Source: Aequorivita sp. CIP111184 (GTDB lineage: Bacteria; Bacteroidota; Bacteroidia; Flavobacteriales; Flavobacteriaceae). From it: 64,000 nucleotides of DNA. Positions 25,914 through 34,897 of the stretch are shown here, piece after piece (positions within the stretch are counted from its first letter, which is position 1; the number at the start of each line of letters is the position of its first letter). Below the pieces are notes generated by a model that saw only the letters and a program-made list of their open reading frames with translations, was not told the DNA's origin and ran no database searches. Both the position numbers and the translations under genes were made by a program. Where the stretch lies: positions 806,001 to 870,000 of the forward strand of contig NZ_UEFQ01000013.1 in the NCBI RefSeq assembly GCF_900489465.1, given 5' to 3'.

Positions 25914-27107
25914 ATGGATCCAAAACTAATTTCAGAAAAATTCAAAACCCTGAAATGTTGTGTAATTATTCCTACCTATAATAATTACAAAACACTGCAA
26001 CAGGTTATTGAAGGCGTTTTGGTTTACACAGAAGATGTTATTATTGTAAACGACGGATCCACAGATTCCACATATGAAATATTGGGTCAGTTTCCGCAAA
26101 TCCAACAAATTCATCTTTCAGAAAACAAAGGCAAAGGCAGCGCGCTGCGGCAGGGGTTTAAGCACGTTGATAGTCTGGGCTATAATTATGCAATTACAAT
26201 TGACAGTGACGGACAGCATTTTCCTGAAGATATTCCAGCGTTTATTATAGCATTGGAAAACGAAACAAATAAAGAACTCCTGCTCATCGGCTCGCGGAAT
26301 ATGACCCAGCTTGGCGTTCCAAAAAAGAGCAGTTTTGGGAATAAATTTTCCAATTTTTGGTTTTGGGTAGAAACAGGAAAACGTTTGCAGGATACGCAAT
26401 CTGGCTTTCGGCTTTATCCACTTTTTGCGATGAAAAAACTGAAATTTTACACTAAAAAGTTTGAGTTTGAAATTGAAGCAATTGTAAAAGCAGCGTGGAG
26501 CGATATCGAAGTAAAAAACATCCCAATTCAGGTACATTACGAGTTGGAAGATCGCGTTTCACATTTTCGTCCTTTCAAAGATTTTACGCGGATTAGTATT
26601 TTAAATACGTGGTTTGTACTTGTTACCTTTATTTATATAATGCCCCGAAATCTTTTCAGAAAATTAAAAAAAAAAGGACTCAAACGGTTTATAATGGAGG
26701 ACTTTTTGGGAAGTGACGACTCTTCTGAAAAGAAAGCTTTTTCCATCGCACTGGGTGTTTTTATCGGACTCTCTCCAATTTGGGGATTTCACACAATAGT
26801 TGTAATCTTTTTGGCTTTGCTTTTAAATTTAAATAAAGTAATTGCCTTTGCTTTTTCAAATGTGAGTCTTCCTCCATTTATACCGTTAATACTTTATTTC
26901 AGTCTTAAATTGGGCAGCTGGCTTTTGGGTGAAAATTTTGTGCTATCCATGACAGAGATTGATCCAAGTTTGGAGCTGATGAAATATTTAAAATCCTATA
27001 TTGTCGGCAGTTTGGCGCTTTCGGTAACAGCGGCTGTAGCATGCGGAATTGTGGGCTACGTTTTCTTAACGTTGTTTGAACGGAAAAAGATTCTTGATAA
27101 TGGGTAA
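25914..27107 (+). CDS. Glycosyltransferase family 2 fused to a DUF2062 membrane domain
   Basis: Protein of 397 residues. Residues 10-235 form a GT-A domain: CVIIPTYNNYKTL, VNDGSTDSTYE, GKGSALRQGF and the metal-binding TIDSDGQHFPED, as in dolichyl-phosphate-mannose-synthase-like enzymes. Residues 255-395 form a DUF2062 unit with several membrane helices (SIALGVFIGLSPIWGFHT; FSNVSLPPFIPLI). Such GT2 genes recur in aryl-polyene/flexirubin clusters, with an unproven acceptor. The end overlaps the next gene by eight bases. Confidence 0.85.
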   Translation: MDPKLISEKFKTLKCCVIIPTYNNYKTLQQVIEGVLVYTEDVIIVNDGSTDSTYEILGQFPQIQQIHLSENKGKGSALRQGFKHVDSLGYNYAITIDSDGQHFPEDIPAFIIALENETNKELLLIGSRNMTQLGVPKKSSFGNKFSNFWFWVETGKRLQDTQSGFRLYPLFAMKKLKFYTKKFEFEIEAIVKAAWSDIEVKNIPIQVHYELEDRVSHFRPFKDFTRISILNTWFVLVTFIYIMPRNLFRKLKKKGLKRFIMEDFLGSDDSSEKKAFSIALGVFIGLSPIWGFHTIVVIFLALLLNLNKVIAFAFSNVSLPPFIPLILYFSLKLGSWLLGENFVLSMTEIDPSLELMKYLKSYIVGSLALSVTAAVACGIVGYVFLTLFERKKILDNG

Positions 27108-30100
27108 CTGGTTTTTCAAAACATATCAATTTTTATTGAAAAATAAAATAGCAAGTGCGTTTGCCTTGCTATTGTTGCTTTTTGGGCTTATGTTGTTGGT
27201 TTCCCAAATTCGTTTTGAAGAAGATATTTCGAAATTAATTCCAATAAATAGTGAAAATCAAGATCTTCAAAAAGTTCTTAAAACAGTAAATTTCACAGAT
27301 AAAATTATTGTAAACATCCATCGAGATGATACAACAACTGTAGATCAACTTACCCAATATGCCACGGAATTTGTGGATAGCCTGCAGGCTCATTCCGGAA
27401 AATATGTAAAAAATATTCGTGGAAAAGTAAATGATGACGATTTATTGAGAACAATGGATTTTGTTTACGAAAACCTTCCACTTTTTTTAGATAAAAAAGA
27501 TTACAAAAACATATCAGGAAAACTTCAAAAAGACAGTATTTCAGCTATCACGGAGGCTAATTACAGAACACTCATTTCTCCATCGGGCATTGTATCAAAA
27601 GATATTATTTTAAAAGATCCGTTGGGTTTTTCATTCATCGCATTAAAAAAATTACGGCAGCTCGGTGTTACAGACGACTTTGTTTTAAAGGATGGTTTTT
27701 TGGTGAGCAAAGACGAAAAAAACATTCTTCTTTTTATTACCCCCAAGTTTTCAAGTAGTGAAACGGCAAAAAACACCAAGTTTGCTGAAGAACTTCACGA
27801 GCTTCAAAATGCATTGAACCTAAAGTATTCTGGAAATGTTAGTAGTGAATATTTTGGAGCTGCGCTTATCGCAGTCGCCAATGCGCAGCAAATTAAAAGA
27901 GATATTCAGTTTACCGTTGGCATCGCGTTCTCGTTGCTTGTTTTAGTCTTCATTTTCTTCTATAGAAAACTTTACGTTCCTATAATTCTTTTCATTCCAA
28001 CACTATTCGGTGGTTTGTTGGCTGTTGCTTTGCTGTTTTTAATTCGCGAAGAAATCTCGGCTATTTCTTTGGGTATTGGTTCTGTTTTATTGGGCGTAAC
28101 GCTAGATTATTCCCTGCATATTTTAACTCATATCCGTAATAACGAAACACTAGAAGGTTTATACAAAGACGTTACAGAGCCTATTTTGATGAGTAGTCTT
28201 ACTACAGCTTTGGCATTTTTATGCCTGCTGTTTTTAGATTCGCAAGCCTTACAAGATTTGGGAATTTTTGCCGCAGTTAGCGTTTTAGGCGCTTCTGTTT
28301 TTGCACTTTTCTTTATTCCGTTGGTTTACAAAAATCCGCTTTCGCGGAAACAGCAAATCAACGTTTTGGACAAAGTAGCAGACTATCCTTTTCACAAAAA
28401 TAAATGGTTGCTTATTGGATTGGGATTGGTGTTGATTGTAAGCATTTTTACGTATCACAAAGTAGAATTCAACAAAGACATTTCAAAACTAAATTATGAA
28501 CCTGCGGAAATAAAAGCCGCAATGCAACATTTGGATGAACTAACGGATATTTCATCAAAATCAGTCTATTTGGCAACCTACGGAAAATCTGTTGAGGGGA
28601 CGCTGCAGCTGAATGATTCCATCCACGAAACTTTGCAATTGCTGAAAGAGGAGGGTAAAATAAGTAGTTTTAGTTCAATAGGCGCCTTAGTACATTCGCA
28701 AAAGGACCAACGAAAAAAAATCGCGCAATGGGAACAGTTTTGGACTGAAGCCAGAAAGGATAGCACAGAAAACAATTTGATTGAAAGTGGTGCGGAAAAA
28801 GGATTTAAACCTACCACATTCATCAAGTTTTATGCATTTTTGGATAACGATTTTAATACGCTGAAACCCGAAGATTACCAGCAAATTCCTTCTGTGCTTT
28901 TGGAAGATTACATAACAACAGAAGCAGATTTCACGACCATTACTACATTAATAAAACTAGAAGACGACAATGCCTCTGAAATAAAAAGCGCTTTTAAGAA
29001 AATTCCGAATACAATTGTAATTGACCGCCAAGAGATGAACGAGACTTTTCTGGGCAACCTTAAAAGTGATTTCAATAGCCTAATAGGATATTGCTTGATT
29101 GCAGTCCTTTTTATACTTTTCCTCTTCTTCCGTAGTTTTGCGCTTACGCTGGTTACGGCTGTTCCCATATTTATTACGTGGTTTTTAACGCTCGGAATTA
29201 TGGGGCTTTTTCACATTCAGTTTAATATTTTCAATATTATCATTTCCACATTTATCTTTGGTTTAGGCATAGATTACAGTATTTTTATGACCAAAGGTTT
29301 ACTAAAGGAATTGCGAACTGGCGAAAAAGTTATGGCAACCCACAAAACCTCGATTATGCTTTCGGTGTTGACAACGATTTTGGGCGTTGGAGTTTTAGTT
29401 TTTGCAAAACATCCTGCACTGTATTCCATCTCCATCGTTTCGATCATTGGTATTTTTTCAGCCATGTTTACGTCGTTTACTGTCCAGCCTTTGCTTTTTA
29501 AACTTTTTATTGGCAGCAATACAAAACGCCCTATAACACCGCGTATGTTCATTCATTCGCTATTTTCTTTCGGCTACTTCGGTTTGGGCGGGATTTGTCT
29601 ATCAATTTATAGCATCACTTTGATGCCGATATTGCCTATCAGCAAAAAAATTAAAATGGGTTGGTTTCATAAAGTGATTGCAAAATTTATGAAATCTGTA
29701 CTGTACACAAATCCTTTTGTGAAGAAAAAAGTAATTAATGAAACTGGAGAGAATTTCTCAAAACCAGCTGTCATTATAGCCAACCATACTTCTTTTCTTG
29801 ATATTTTGGCGGTTGGAATGTTACATCCAAAAATCTGTTTTTTAGTGAATGATTGGGTTTATAATTCGCCAGTCTTTGGAAAAGCCGTGCAGCGGGCAGA
29901 TTTTTATCCAGTTTCTAGCGGTATTGAAAACAGTTTAGGGCCACTTCAGAAAAAAATAGAACAAGGCTACTCGCTGATGGCATTTCCAGAGGGAACTCGT
30001 AGCAATAGCAATAAAATAAAACGTTTTCACAAAGGCGCATTTTATTTGGCAAATCAATTTAATTTGGACATTCTGCCAGTTTTAATTCATGGGAATAGTG

Positions 30101-30798
30101 AGGTAAATCCAAAGGGTAGCCCAATTATAAAAGACGGAAGTATTACGGTTAAAATTTTACCACGTATTAAGGCAAACGAAAATTATTTTGGTGAAAATCA
30201 TACCCAACAGGCAAAGAAAATAGGTGTCTATTTTAAAAGTGAATTTGTGAAACTTCGCGAAAAGATGGAAGGTCCGAAGTATTTCCACAGAATAATTTTG
30301 GAAGAATATCGCTATAAAGGCGATGAGATTTACAGAAAAGTAAAAAAGGATTTAAAGATAAACGCACCAAGTTATTTTGAAATCATCCGGCGCGTGAACA
30401 AAACTGGAATTATTGCTCACATTTCGGATGATTCAGGTCAGCTTGATTTTCTTTTGACCCTCGATGGTCCCGATCGAAAAATTTATAGTTTTATTGAAAA
30501 TGCCGAAACCCGAACAATACTTCAAAACAGTTACATTACCCAAAAATATGGAAGGCTTCATTTTGCAGAATCAATTCAAAACACATTGCCCCCAAACACT
30601 GAAACTTTGATTTTCAGTTCAGAAAAAATGGCTTCGGAAGTGATACAACAATTGCCTAATCTTTCTATAGAAACCATTGTTTTATTAAAAGAAACTATTT
30701 TAGGGCAAACCGAAAATATTAGTACCTTAGGCTATCAAAATGTGTACGGAAATACTAATATTAGTATCTTTAAACAATCGGGAAACCCAACAGAATGA
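27100..30798 (+). CDS. MMPL-family transporter fused to PlsC acyltransferase and a degenerate methyltransferase domain
   Basis: Protein of 1232 residues. Residues 1-840 are an RND/MMPL-type exporter with two halves (helices near 15-33, 270-440 and 645-830; VLLGVTLDYSLH and IFGLGIDYSIFMTKG mark the two central helices). Residues 870-1080 are a PlsC-type acyltransferase with ANHTSFLD (about 893) and FPEGTRS (about 961). The last 150 residues match the place of a class I methyltransferase, but the SAM loop reads AHISDDSGQLDF in place of a Gly-rich motif, so this part is probably inactive. It is probably a lipid or pigment exporter that also acylates. ATG 27100 is preferred to TTG 27076. Confidence 0.85.
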   Translation: MGNWFFKTYQFLLKNKIASAFALLLLLFGLMLLVSQIRFEEDISKLIPINSENQDLQKVLKTVNFTDKIIVNIHRDDTTTVDQLTQYATEFVDSLQAHSGKYVKNIRGKVNDDDLLRTMDFVYENLPLFLDKKDYKNISGKLQKDSISAITEANYRTLISPSGIVSKDIILKDPLGFSFIALKKLRQLGVTDDFVLKDGFLVSKDEKNILLFITPKFSSSETAKNTKFAEELHELQNALNLKYSGNVSSEYFGAALIAVANAQQIKRDIQFTVGIAFSLLVLVFIFFYRKLYVPIILFIPTLFGGLLAVALLFLIREEISAISLGIGSVLLGVTLDYSLHILTHIRNNETLEGLYKDVTEPILMSSLTTALAFLCLLFLDSQALQDLGIFAAVSVLGASVFALFFIPLVYKNPLSRKQQINVLDKVADYPFHKNKWLLIGLGLVLIVSIFTYHKVEFNKDISKLNYEPAEIKAAMQHLDELTDISSKSVYLATYGKSVEGTLQLNDSIHETLQLLKEEGKISSFSSIGALVHSQKDQRKKIAQWEQFWTEARKDSTENNLIESGAEKGFKPTTFIKFYAFLDNDFNTLKPEDYQQIPSVLLEDYITTEADFTTITTLIKLEDDNASEIKSAFKKIPNTIVIDRQEMNETFLGNLKSDFNSLIGYCLIAVLFILFLFFRSFALTLVTAVPIFITWFLTLGIMGLFHIQFNIFNIIISTFIFGLGIDYSIFMTKGLLKELRTGEKVMATHKTSIMLSVLTTILGVGVLVFAKHPALYSISIVSIIGIFSAMFTSFTVQPLLFKLFIGSNTKRPITPRMFIHSLFSFGYFGLGGICLSIYSITLMPILPISKKIKMGWFHKVIAKFMKSVLYTNPFVKKKVINETGENFSKPAVIIANHTSFLDILAVGMLHPKICFLVNDWVYNSPVFGKAVQRADFYPVSSGIENSLGPLQKKIEQGYSLMAFPEGTRSNSNKIKRFHKGAFYLANQFNLDILPVLIHGNSEVNPKGSPIIKDGSITVKILPRIKANENYFGENHTQQAKKIGVYFKSEFVKLREKMEGPKYFHRIILEEYRYKGDEIYRKVKKDLKINAPSYFEIIRRVNKTGIIAHISDDSGQLDFLLTLDGPDRKIYSFIENAETRTILQNSYITQKYGRLHFAESIQNTLPPNTETLIFSSEKMASEVIQQLPNLSIETIVLLKETILGQTENISTLGYQNVYGNTNISIFKQSGNPTE

Positions 30799-32333
30799 GT
30801 GAAAAATATGATGTAGTTATCATTGGTAGTGGACTTGGCGGACTTGTTTCTGCAATTATTCTTGCCAGGGAAGGTTATAGCGTTTGTGTGCTCGAAAAAA
30901 ATCAACAATTTGGCGGTAACCTGCAAACTTTTGTAAGAGATAAAACCATTTTTGATACAGGTGTTCACTACATTGGAGGCCTGTCTGAAGGTCAAAATTT
31001 GTACAAATATTTTAAGTATTTGGATATTTTGGACGATATCACTCTAAAAAAAATGGACGAGGATGGGTTTGACAGAATTACTTTTGACAACGACCCCAAG
31101 GAATATAGGCATGCCCAAGGGTACGAAAATTTCAAAAAAACACTACTTGAAGAATTTCCCGAAGAGGAAAAAGCAATCAATTTCTATTGCCAAAAAATGC
31201 AAGATACCTGCGGGTTTTTCCCACTTTACGGTTTAAAACTTGGAAAACCTTATTATGAAAACACCGCACTTTTTGAAATAAAAGCAAAGGAATTTATAGA
31301 TTCCATAACAGAAAACGAAAAGCTTCGCGCCGTATTGGGCGGCAGCAATTTGCTTTATGCTGGTGAAGGGGAGCGCACACCCTTTTATATGCATGCGCTT
31401 TCTGTAAATTCATACATTGAAAGTTCATATCGTTGCATCAACGGTGGAAGCCAAATAACAAAAGCACTATTGGCTCGATTTCGTGAAAAAGGAGGAAAAG
31501 CCTATAAACGCCACGAAGTAACAAAATTTGAAACAGAAAATGGATTGGTGACAGCCGTGCAAACTGCAAACGGAAAAACCATATACGGCGATATCTTTAT
31601 TTCAAACGTTGATCCAAAGATGACTTTGGATATGATAGGGCAGGATAATTTCAGAAAATCATATACCAGTCGCATCGAAAATATTGAAAGCACCGTTGCC
31701 GCTTTCAGTCTTTATCTGGTTTTAAAACCCAACTGCTTTAAATATTTGAACTATAATTATTACCATTTCAAAGATTATAAATCCATATGGAATGTCCATA
31801 ATTATACCCAGGAAAGTTGGCCCGAAGCCTATATGATTTCTATGGGAATTAAAAAGGATAAGGAGGAATATGGGGATAATATTACGGTGATGACTTATAT
31901 GCACTTTGACGAAGTTGCGCCTTGGGCAGATACTTTTAATACTGCTGCCCAAAAAAATGATCGCGGCCAAACCTACGAAGAATTTAAAGCCTACAAATCT
32001 GAAATAATCATCAAAGAATTAGAGAAAAAATTCCCGAATCTTCGTGATTGTATTGAATCTGTTTACTCTTCAACGCCTTTATCTTATCGCGATTATATTG
32101 GTTGTAATAAAGGTTCTATGTACGGCTATGTGAAGGATGCCAACAATCCTTTAAAATCTTTTGTTTCTCCTCGAACTAAAATCAAAAATCTGTATTTCAC
32201 GGGTCAAAGTTTAAATATGCACGGTATTTTGGGCGTTACCATAAGTGGTGTGGTTACTTGTTCGGAAATATTGGGTAGCGAATATTTGCTTAACAAAATA
32301 TTAGAAGCTACAAAAAAGGAAGAAATCACTTAA
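30795..32333 (+). CDS. Carotenoid-desaturase-like FAD-dependent oxidoreductase
   Basis: Protein of 512 residues with the dinucleotide-binding VVIIGSGLGGLVSA (about 6-19), then VLEKNQQFGGNLQTF, and a C-terminal FTGQSLNMHGILGVTISG typical of the phytoene desaturase/CrtO superfamily. In this cluster the likely roles are dehydrogenation or aromatisation during polyene or resorcinol formation. A retinol-saturase-like role is also compatible. The start overlaps the stop of the MMPL fusion (ATGA), so they are translated together. Confidence 0.83.
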   Translation: MSEKYDVVIIGSGLGGLVSAIILAREGYSVCVLEKNQQFGGNLQTFVRDKTIFDTGVHYIGGLSEGQNLYKYFKYLDILDDITLKKMDEDGFDRITFDNDPKEYRHAQGYENFKKTLLEEFPEEEKAINFYCQKMQDTCGFFPLYGLKLGKPYYENTALFEIKAKEFIDSITENEKLRAVLGGSNLLYAGEGERTPFYMHALSVNSYIESSYRCINGGSQITKALLARFREKGGKAYKRHEVTKFETENGLVTAVQTANGKTIYGDIFISNVDPKMTLDMIGQDNFRKSYTSRIENIESTVAAFSLYLVLKPNCFKYLNYNYYHFKDYKSIWNVHNYTQESWPEAYMISMGIKKDKEEYGDNITVMTYMHFDEVAPWADTFNTAAQKNDRGQTYEEFKAYKSEIIIKELEKKFPNLRDCIESVYSSTPLSYRDYIGCNKGSMYGYVKDANNPLKSFVSPRTKIKNLYFTGQSLNMHGILGVTISGVVTCSEILGSEYLLNKILEATKKEEIT

Positions 32334-32346
32334 TGACTTTGGAAAG

Positions 32347-33234
32347 ATGGAACATATTAAAACAACACCGGTAGAACGAGTTCAAAATATTTCAAAGAAA
32401 GATTTTATTGAAAATTATTATAAACCGCAAAAGCCCGTTCTTATTGAAGGTTTGACACAAAATTGGGAAGCTTTCCAAAAATGGAATTTGGATTATATTC
32501 AACAACACGCCGCAGATCAAATAGTGCCGCTTTACAATAACGAACCCACCAAAGGAAATCAAAACTCTGCCGAGCCTGCCACAAAGATGAAAATGGCAGA
32601 TTATATTGAATTGATAAAAACACAGCCAACAGATTTACGTATCTTTTTTTATGATTTAAAAGTAAAATTACCCGAACTTTTAAAGGATTTTGAATACCCA
32701 GACATTGGATTGAAATTTTTCAAAAGACTTCCAGTTCTTTTTTTCGGAGGTGAAGGTTCCAAAGTCTTGCCGCATTATGATATGGACTTGGCAGATTTGG
32801 TCCATTTTCACTTTCACGGCACAAAAAGCGTGATACTTTTTTCACCCAAACAAACAAAATATTTGTACAAAATTCCTTTTGCCGTACACAATTTGGAAAG
32901 CATAGATTTGGACAATCCTGATTTTGAAAAATATCCCGCACTACAATATCTAGAAGGTATTCACACTACTATGAAACACGGTGATGCGCTATATATGCCC
33001 AGCGGATATTGGCATTATATAAAATATTTGGACGGCGGTTTCTCCATGACGCTTCGTGCTTTTCCAAGACATTTGGGCCGTTTGGGGAACATGTTCTACA
33101 ATGTTTTTTTTATGCGAAATTTTGAAAACGTATTGAGGAAAACAATGGGCCAAAAATGGATTGATTATAAAGAAAACCGAACTTTTGAAAGAACAAACAA
33201 ACTAGTACAAAAACTGAAAAAACAAAGCAGTTAA
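32347..33234 (+). CDS. JmjC/cupin-like Fe(II) 2-oxoglutarate oxygenase candidate
   Basis: Protein of 295 residues with the JmjC-like layout. An N-terminal PVLIEGLTQNW segment (about 30-40) recalls the FIH/JMJD5 lead-in. The iron ligands are His143-x-Asp145 in LPHYDMDLAD and His223 in MPSGYWHYIKY. This HxD...H facial triad points to an oxygenase, perhaps hydroxylating the pigment skeleton or a protein partner. It lies 13 bases after the flavoenzyme and one base before the C45 gene, inside the operon. Confidence 0.78.
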   Translation: MEHIKTTPVERVQNISKKDFIENYYKPQKPVLIEGLTQNWEAFQKWNLDYIQQHAADQIVPLYNNEPTKGNQNSAEPATKMKMADYIELIKTQPTDLRIFFYDLKVKLPELLKDFEYPDIGLKFFKRLPVLFFGGEGSKVLPHYDMDLADLVHFHFHGTKSVILFSPKQTKYLYKIPFAVHNLESIDLDNPDFEKYPALQYLEGIHTTMKHGDALYMPSGYWHYIKYLDGGFSMTLRAFPRHLGRLGNMFYNVFFMRNFENVLRKTMGQKWIDYKENRTFERTNKLVQKLKKQSS

Positions 33235-33235
33235 A

Positions 33236-34897
33236 ATGAAGTATTTGCAACGGTTTTTTGCGTTTACATTTCTTATAGCTTTTTTGAACTCATGCGGAGT
33301 TTCAAAATCCCTTCACGATCGGCCCGATGTTAGTGGTTATGATGCAACAATCCCACAAAAAGTAAAAATAAACGATTCAACATTTGTCGCCGGAAACAAT
33401 TTTTTTCTAAAAAACAAAAAAGGCCAGTGGGAGCTTTACGTGGAAGGGAATCCACTGCAAATAGGTGAAATCACTGGAAGCTTAACACAGGATTTAATGC
33501 AAAAACAAGAAGCTATTTTCTTCAACAAAGTGGAAAATTTGGTGCCATCAAAAACGCAGCAATATTTACTTCGAAAGTTTTTGGCTTGGTATAACCGCAA
33601 AATGTACCTGCACATTCCGGAGGAATACAAAACTGAAATTTACGGTCTTTCACAGTTTTCTTCTTCAAATTTTAGTGAGATTGGGGAACCATATTTACGG
33701 TTACTTTATTTGCACGGTGCACACGATATAGGTCATGCGCTGCAGGACTTGATGCTTGTTGGCTGTTCTGCTTTTGCTGTTTGGGGCGATAAAACTGCCG
33801 ACGGTGAGTTGCTAATAGGAAGAAATTTCGACTTTTATGCGGGTGATGATTTTGCAAAAGAAAAAATAATAGCATTCGTAAACCCTTCCGAAGGCCACAA
33901 ATTTATGTCGGTCACTTGGGGAGGAATGATAGGTGTGGTTTCGGGAATGAACGATCAAGGTTTAACGGTAACTATCAATGCAGGAAAATCTGAAATCCCG
34001 TTTGTTGCAAAAACTCCTATTTCCATAGTAACCCGGGAAATCTTACAATACGCTTCAACCATTGAAGAAGCGGTTGCCATTGCCAGAAAACGCGAAGTTT
34101 TTGTTTCTGAAGCTATTTTTGTGGGAAGCGCGAAGGACAAAAAAGCTGCAATTATTGAAGTCGCGCCAGATAATTTTGGTGTTTATGAAGTTGAAAATAC
34201 AGACGAATTGATTTGTAGCAATCATTTTCAAAGTGAAACATACAAAAACGACGAACGAAATTTGAAATGGATTGCTGAAAGCCACTCAATGTATCGTTTT
34301 GAAAGAATGGAGGAATTGATTTCTGAAGAAGATAAACTGAATGTGCCTGATGCAGTTGCCGTTCTTCGCAATAAACAAGGATTAAACAATAAAGAAATTG
34401 GATTCGGAAACGAAAAGGCATTAAACCAATTACTGGCACACCATGGCATTGTATTTAAGCCCGAAAGCAGAAAAGTTTGGGTTTCATCAAATCCGTATCA
34501 GTTGGGAGAATTTGTGGAGTATGATTTGAATGATATTTTCAAAAATAGGGAAGGAAACCCTGCAAAAAAAACTATTTCAACCCAAAAAGGGAATGTGCCC
34601 GAAGATCCTTTTTTGCATTCCAAAGAATACAAAAACTATGAAGAATACCGAATTTTGGAGCGCAAGGTTGAAACTGCAATAGAAAACAAGGAAACTATTT
34701 CTGCCGAAACTCTTTCTGGGTTACAACAAAAAAATCCCGAGTATTGGAAGGCCTATTATTTAACAGGAAAGTATTACTTTGAAAAAAAGTATGATGCTGC
34801 TGCTAAAAAAGCTTTTGAAACAGCTTTGACTAAGGAAATTACAACAGTTCCAGACAAAGAAATTATCGCCCATTATTTAAAAAAATTAGGAGAATGA
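33236..34897 (+). CDS. C45-family Ntn hydrolase/acyltransferase, lipoprotein
   Basis: Protein of 553 residues with a lipoprotein signal (FLIAFLNSC, Cys20). Its domain resembles C45 acyl-CoA:6-aminopenicillanate acyltransferases: Cys177 in LMLVGCSAFAVWG, where autocleavage before the Cys would free the nucleophile, followed by LIGRNFDFYAG, GMIGVVSGMNDQGLTVTINAGK and NHFQSE. Residues about 455-553 add helical, TPR-like repeats (YWKAYYLTGKYYFEKKYDAA). It is secreted and lipid-anchored, so any acyl transfer or hydrolysis would occur outside the cytoplasm. It overlaps the ligase gene by four bases. Confidence 0.78.
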   Translation: MKYLQRFFAFTFLIAFLNSCGVSKSLHDRPDVSGYDATIPQKVKINDSTFVAGNNFFLKNKKGQWELYVEGNPLQIGEITGSLTQDLMQKQEAIFFNKVENLVPSKTQQYLLRKFLAWYNRKMYLHIPEEYKTEIYGLSQFSSSNFSEIGEPYLRLLYLHGAHDIGHALQDLMLVGCSAFAVWGDKTADGELLIGRNFDFYAGDDFAKEKIIAFVNPSEGHKFMSVTWGGMIGVVSGMNDQGLTVTINAGKSEIPFVAKTPISIVTREILQYASTIEEAVAIARKREVFVSEAIFVGSAKDKKAAIIEVAPDNFGVYEVENTDELICSNHFQSETYKNDERNLKWIAESHSMYRFERMEELISEEDKLNVPDAVAVLRNKQGLNNKEIGFGNEKALNQLLAHHGIVFKPESRKVWVSSNPYQLGEFVEYDLNDIFKNREGNPAKKTISTQKGNVPEDPFLHSKEYKNYEEYRILERKVETAIENKETISAETLSGLQQKNPEYWKAYYLTGKYYFEKKYDAAAKKAFETALTKEITTVPDKEIIAHYLKKLGE

